In this document: positions 29,398 through 30,499 of the stretch, one piece after another
Numbering within the stretch: position 1 is the first letter of the stretch
Layout: each line of letters opens with the position of its first letter
Program-made: the position numbers and the translations under genes
Assembly (NCBI GenBank): GCA_027600665.1
Contig: JADGJL010000226.1
Coordinates: 1 to 30,499, forward strand
Source of the DNA: Irineochytrium annulatum
Lineage: Eukaryota; Chytridiomycota; Chytridiomycetes; Chytridiales; Chytridiaceae
DNA length: 30,499 nucleotides
Direction: 5' to 3'
Notes under the pieces: model-generated
Seen by the model: the letters and a program-made list of their open reading frames with translations, nothing else
Databases searched by the model: none
Told to the model about the DNA's origin: nothing

Positions 29398-30499
29398 TGA
29401 TGGAGATTCGACGGGTTTGACGTCGATATTGGCTGTGAGGTTTTGCTGTGGATAAATTTCTACTACTTCTGTACTTAGCTTGTGTCCAAGCGGGACCAAC
29501 TGCAACCTACTCCGTCGCCGCGCCTGCCGTCAACGCTCCCGCCGCAGGCGTTGCCCTCCTCGTCTTCATCGCCCGGCGAGGCTCCCCTGCCAGCGACCAT
29601 TTCGGCCTGCCATCGCGCAATCACCTGCGCCCAGCAATGCGTCACGCCCTCAACGGCCCGCAAGCACCAGCGACGCGTTAAACAGGTTTTAGCGCGTGCA
29701 GTGAGACCATCGCGGTGTCGGGATGGAAAATATTGCGATTTCGTGGGGTGGAACTGGCAGTAAGCTTACAGAACCATCTCTTTGGGCACAGTACCAAGGC
29801 ACGCTAAAGGATTTTGATCTGGTTGCCTCGAAATAGCTCTTCTTAAAAAACCTAAGGCTATATTGGAACGAACTGAGGGGATGGTGATAAGGCGGCCGGT
29901 AACGACTGCGCCGATACGGTCCACGGAGGAGACTGAAGAATGTCGGGGATGCCCCCGGTCGCTGCCGTCCTCGCGCTGCTGAGTTCCATTATCGCGGAGG
30001 GGGAAGGGATCACAGGGACGATAGTTGCAGAGGGTTATGATTGCAAGGATGAAGGGGCCCGGTCTGTCGCTGGTTGAGAGGACAGTGGCACCGTCGTTGA
30101 AAGTGAACTGAGCGGAAGGATAATTTGTTCGAAGACCCTTTGCTTGCTTCGGAGTCCGTCGTCCCACCAGATCATCGTTCTCGTTGAAGAAAGGTTGTGA
30201 ACAAAACATGAAGGCGCGTGTTGTCGCTTGGGCAGCGTTCAAAGTTGCATGTGATCATGACAAGAAGATATCCTACCCTCCAACGTTTCTTAAAGCTTAA
30301 AGAAGTGAGATTTTTCGCATTAATAGTATTTTGCTCTGCGAAGTTTATGCTGAAGGAGAATGCCATCAGCACCACAAAAAAGGAAAACATCTGCAGCTCA
30401 GGACAATTGCAGATCGCAAGAGTGCGAAGGAAACGAGATTGTATAAAGTAACGACGCTGCTATGCGATATTGGTAGCGACGACGAATGAAACATAATGG
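29398..30499. other. Terminal 1.1 kb without a convincing gene
   Basis: This stretch is upstream of the unknown minus-strand gene and may hold its promoter, 5' UTR or a first exon. The longest minus-strand open frame here, 29766..30242 (158 codons), has no recognised motif and somewhat coding-like composition at its GC-rich centre. A further minus frame from 30390 begins with a hydrophobic, signal-peptide-like run (FFVVLMAFSFSI). A possible donor at its TGGAGG|GTAGGA suggests the two could be exons of one gene, but I cannot find a join that restores a known motif. The last 250 bases are AT-rich. Confidence 0.3.
29766..30242 (-). CDS. Possible hypothetical ORF, low support
   Basis: An uninterrupted minus-strand frame of 158 codons. 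The middle (FNDGATVLSTSDRPGPFILA, then CNYRPCDPFPLRDNG) is not obviously low complexity, but no domain, repeat or targeting signal is recognisable and the start is arbitrary. It could be an internal or terminal exon of a gene running into the window, or a chance frame in GC-rich DNA. Confidence 0.22.
   Translation of the reverse strand: MNAAQATTRAFMFCSQPFFNENDDLVGRRTPKQAKGLRTNYPSAQFTFNDGATVLSTSDRPGPFILAIITLCNYRPCDPFPLRDNGTQQREDGSDRGHPRHSSVSSVDRIGAVVTGRLITIPSVRSNIALGFLRRAISRQPDQNPLACLGTVPKEMVL

Noticed and set aside
29448..29681. Plus-strand frame with a signal-peptide-like start (KFLLLLYLACVQAG)
   Set aside because: It begins at GTG, has no ATG, is short, and the following sequence is low complexity. 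It is probably a chance frame upstream of the minus-strand gene.
1..30499. CRISPR arrays, insertion sequences, transposons, rRNA and tRNA genes
   Set aside because: I found no regularly spaced repeats, transposase or reverse-transcriptase motifs, terminal repeats, or tRNA A/B-box pairs with cloverleaf potential in the intergenic regions.

Overview
The window is compact eukaryotic nuclear DNA from a fungus. Genes are split by short GT-AG introns, mostly 38 to 115 nt, many with a CTAAC or CTGAC branch-like box near the acceptor, and genes lie tens to hundreds of bases apart. A Zn2Cys6 transcription factor with a fungal regulatory region and a fungal-type GH5 glucosylceramidase/sterylglucosidase homologue point to fungi. 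FRG1 and an SMG6-like protein with a full PIN triad suggest a lineage that keeps ancestral genes, such as an early-diverging (chytrid-like) fungus or an intron-rich basidiomycete. The exact lineage is inference.

Layout. Minus strand, bases 1-7737: an SMG6/EST1-like NMD endonuclease (4 exons), then a 13-exon membrane-tailed GH5 glycosidase, then a Ser/Pro-rich unknown cut by the window edge. At 7738-7799 a 62-bp gap separates the divergent SMG6 and TFIIIC subunit genes. Plus strand, 7800-26996: TFIIIC TPR subunit (TFC4/GTF3C3), a small promethin/LDAF1-like membrane protein, a Cys/His finger protein with a 9-nt microexon, a GT31-PAN glycosyltransferase, a 1583-aa triple-START protein with C-terminal membrane segments, and a Zn2Cys6 transcription factor. 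Minus strand, 27131-29397: FRG1, and upstream of it an unrecognised acidic protein. The last 1.1 kb has no convincing gene.

The models were built by choosing splice sites that keep frame and restore family motifs. Every complete model comes to a multiple of three, an internal check on the splicing. The genes do not form one pathway. Three touch RNA biology (SMG6, TFIIIC, FRG1) and three touch lipids or membranes (GH5, promethin-like, triple START), but neighbourhood in such a genome is weak evidence of shared function.

The most interesting items are the triple-START protein, whose three domains share an intron inside the same T|GG tryptophan codon and which carries six R-R-x-S sites, and the finger protein whose repeated Cys clusters carry introns at equivalent places, one of them bounding a microexon that encodes exactly three residues of a finger.
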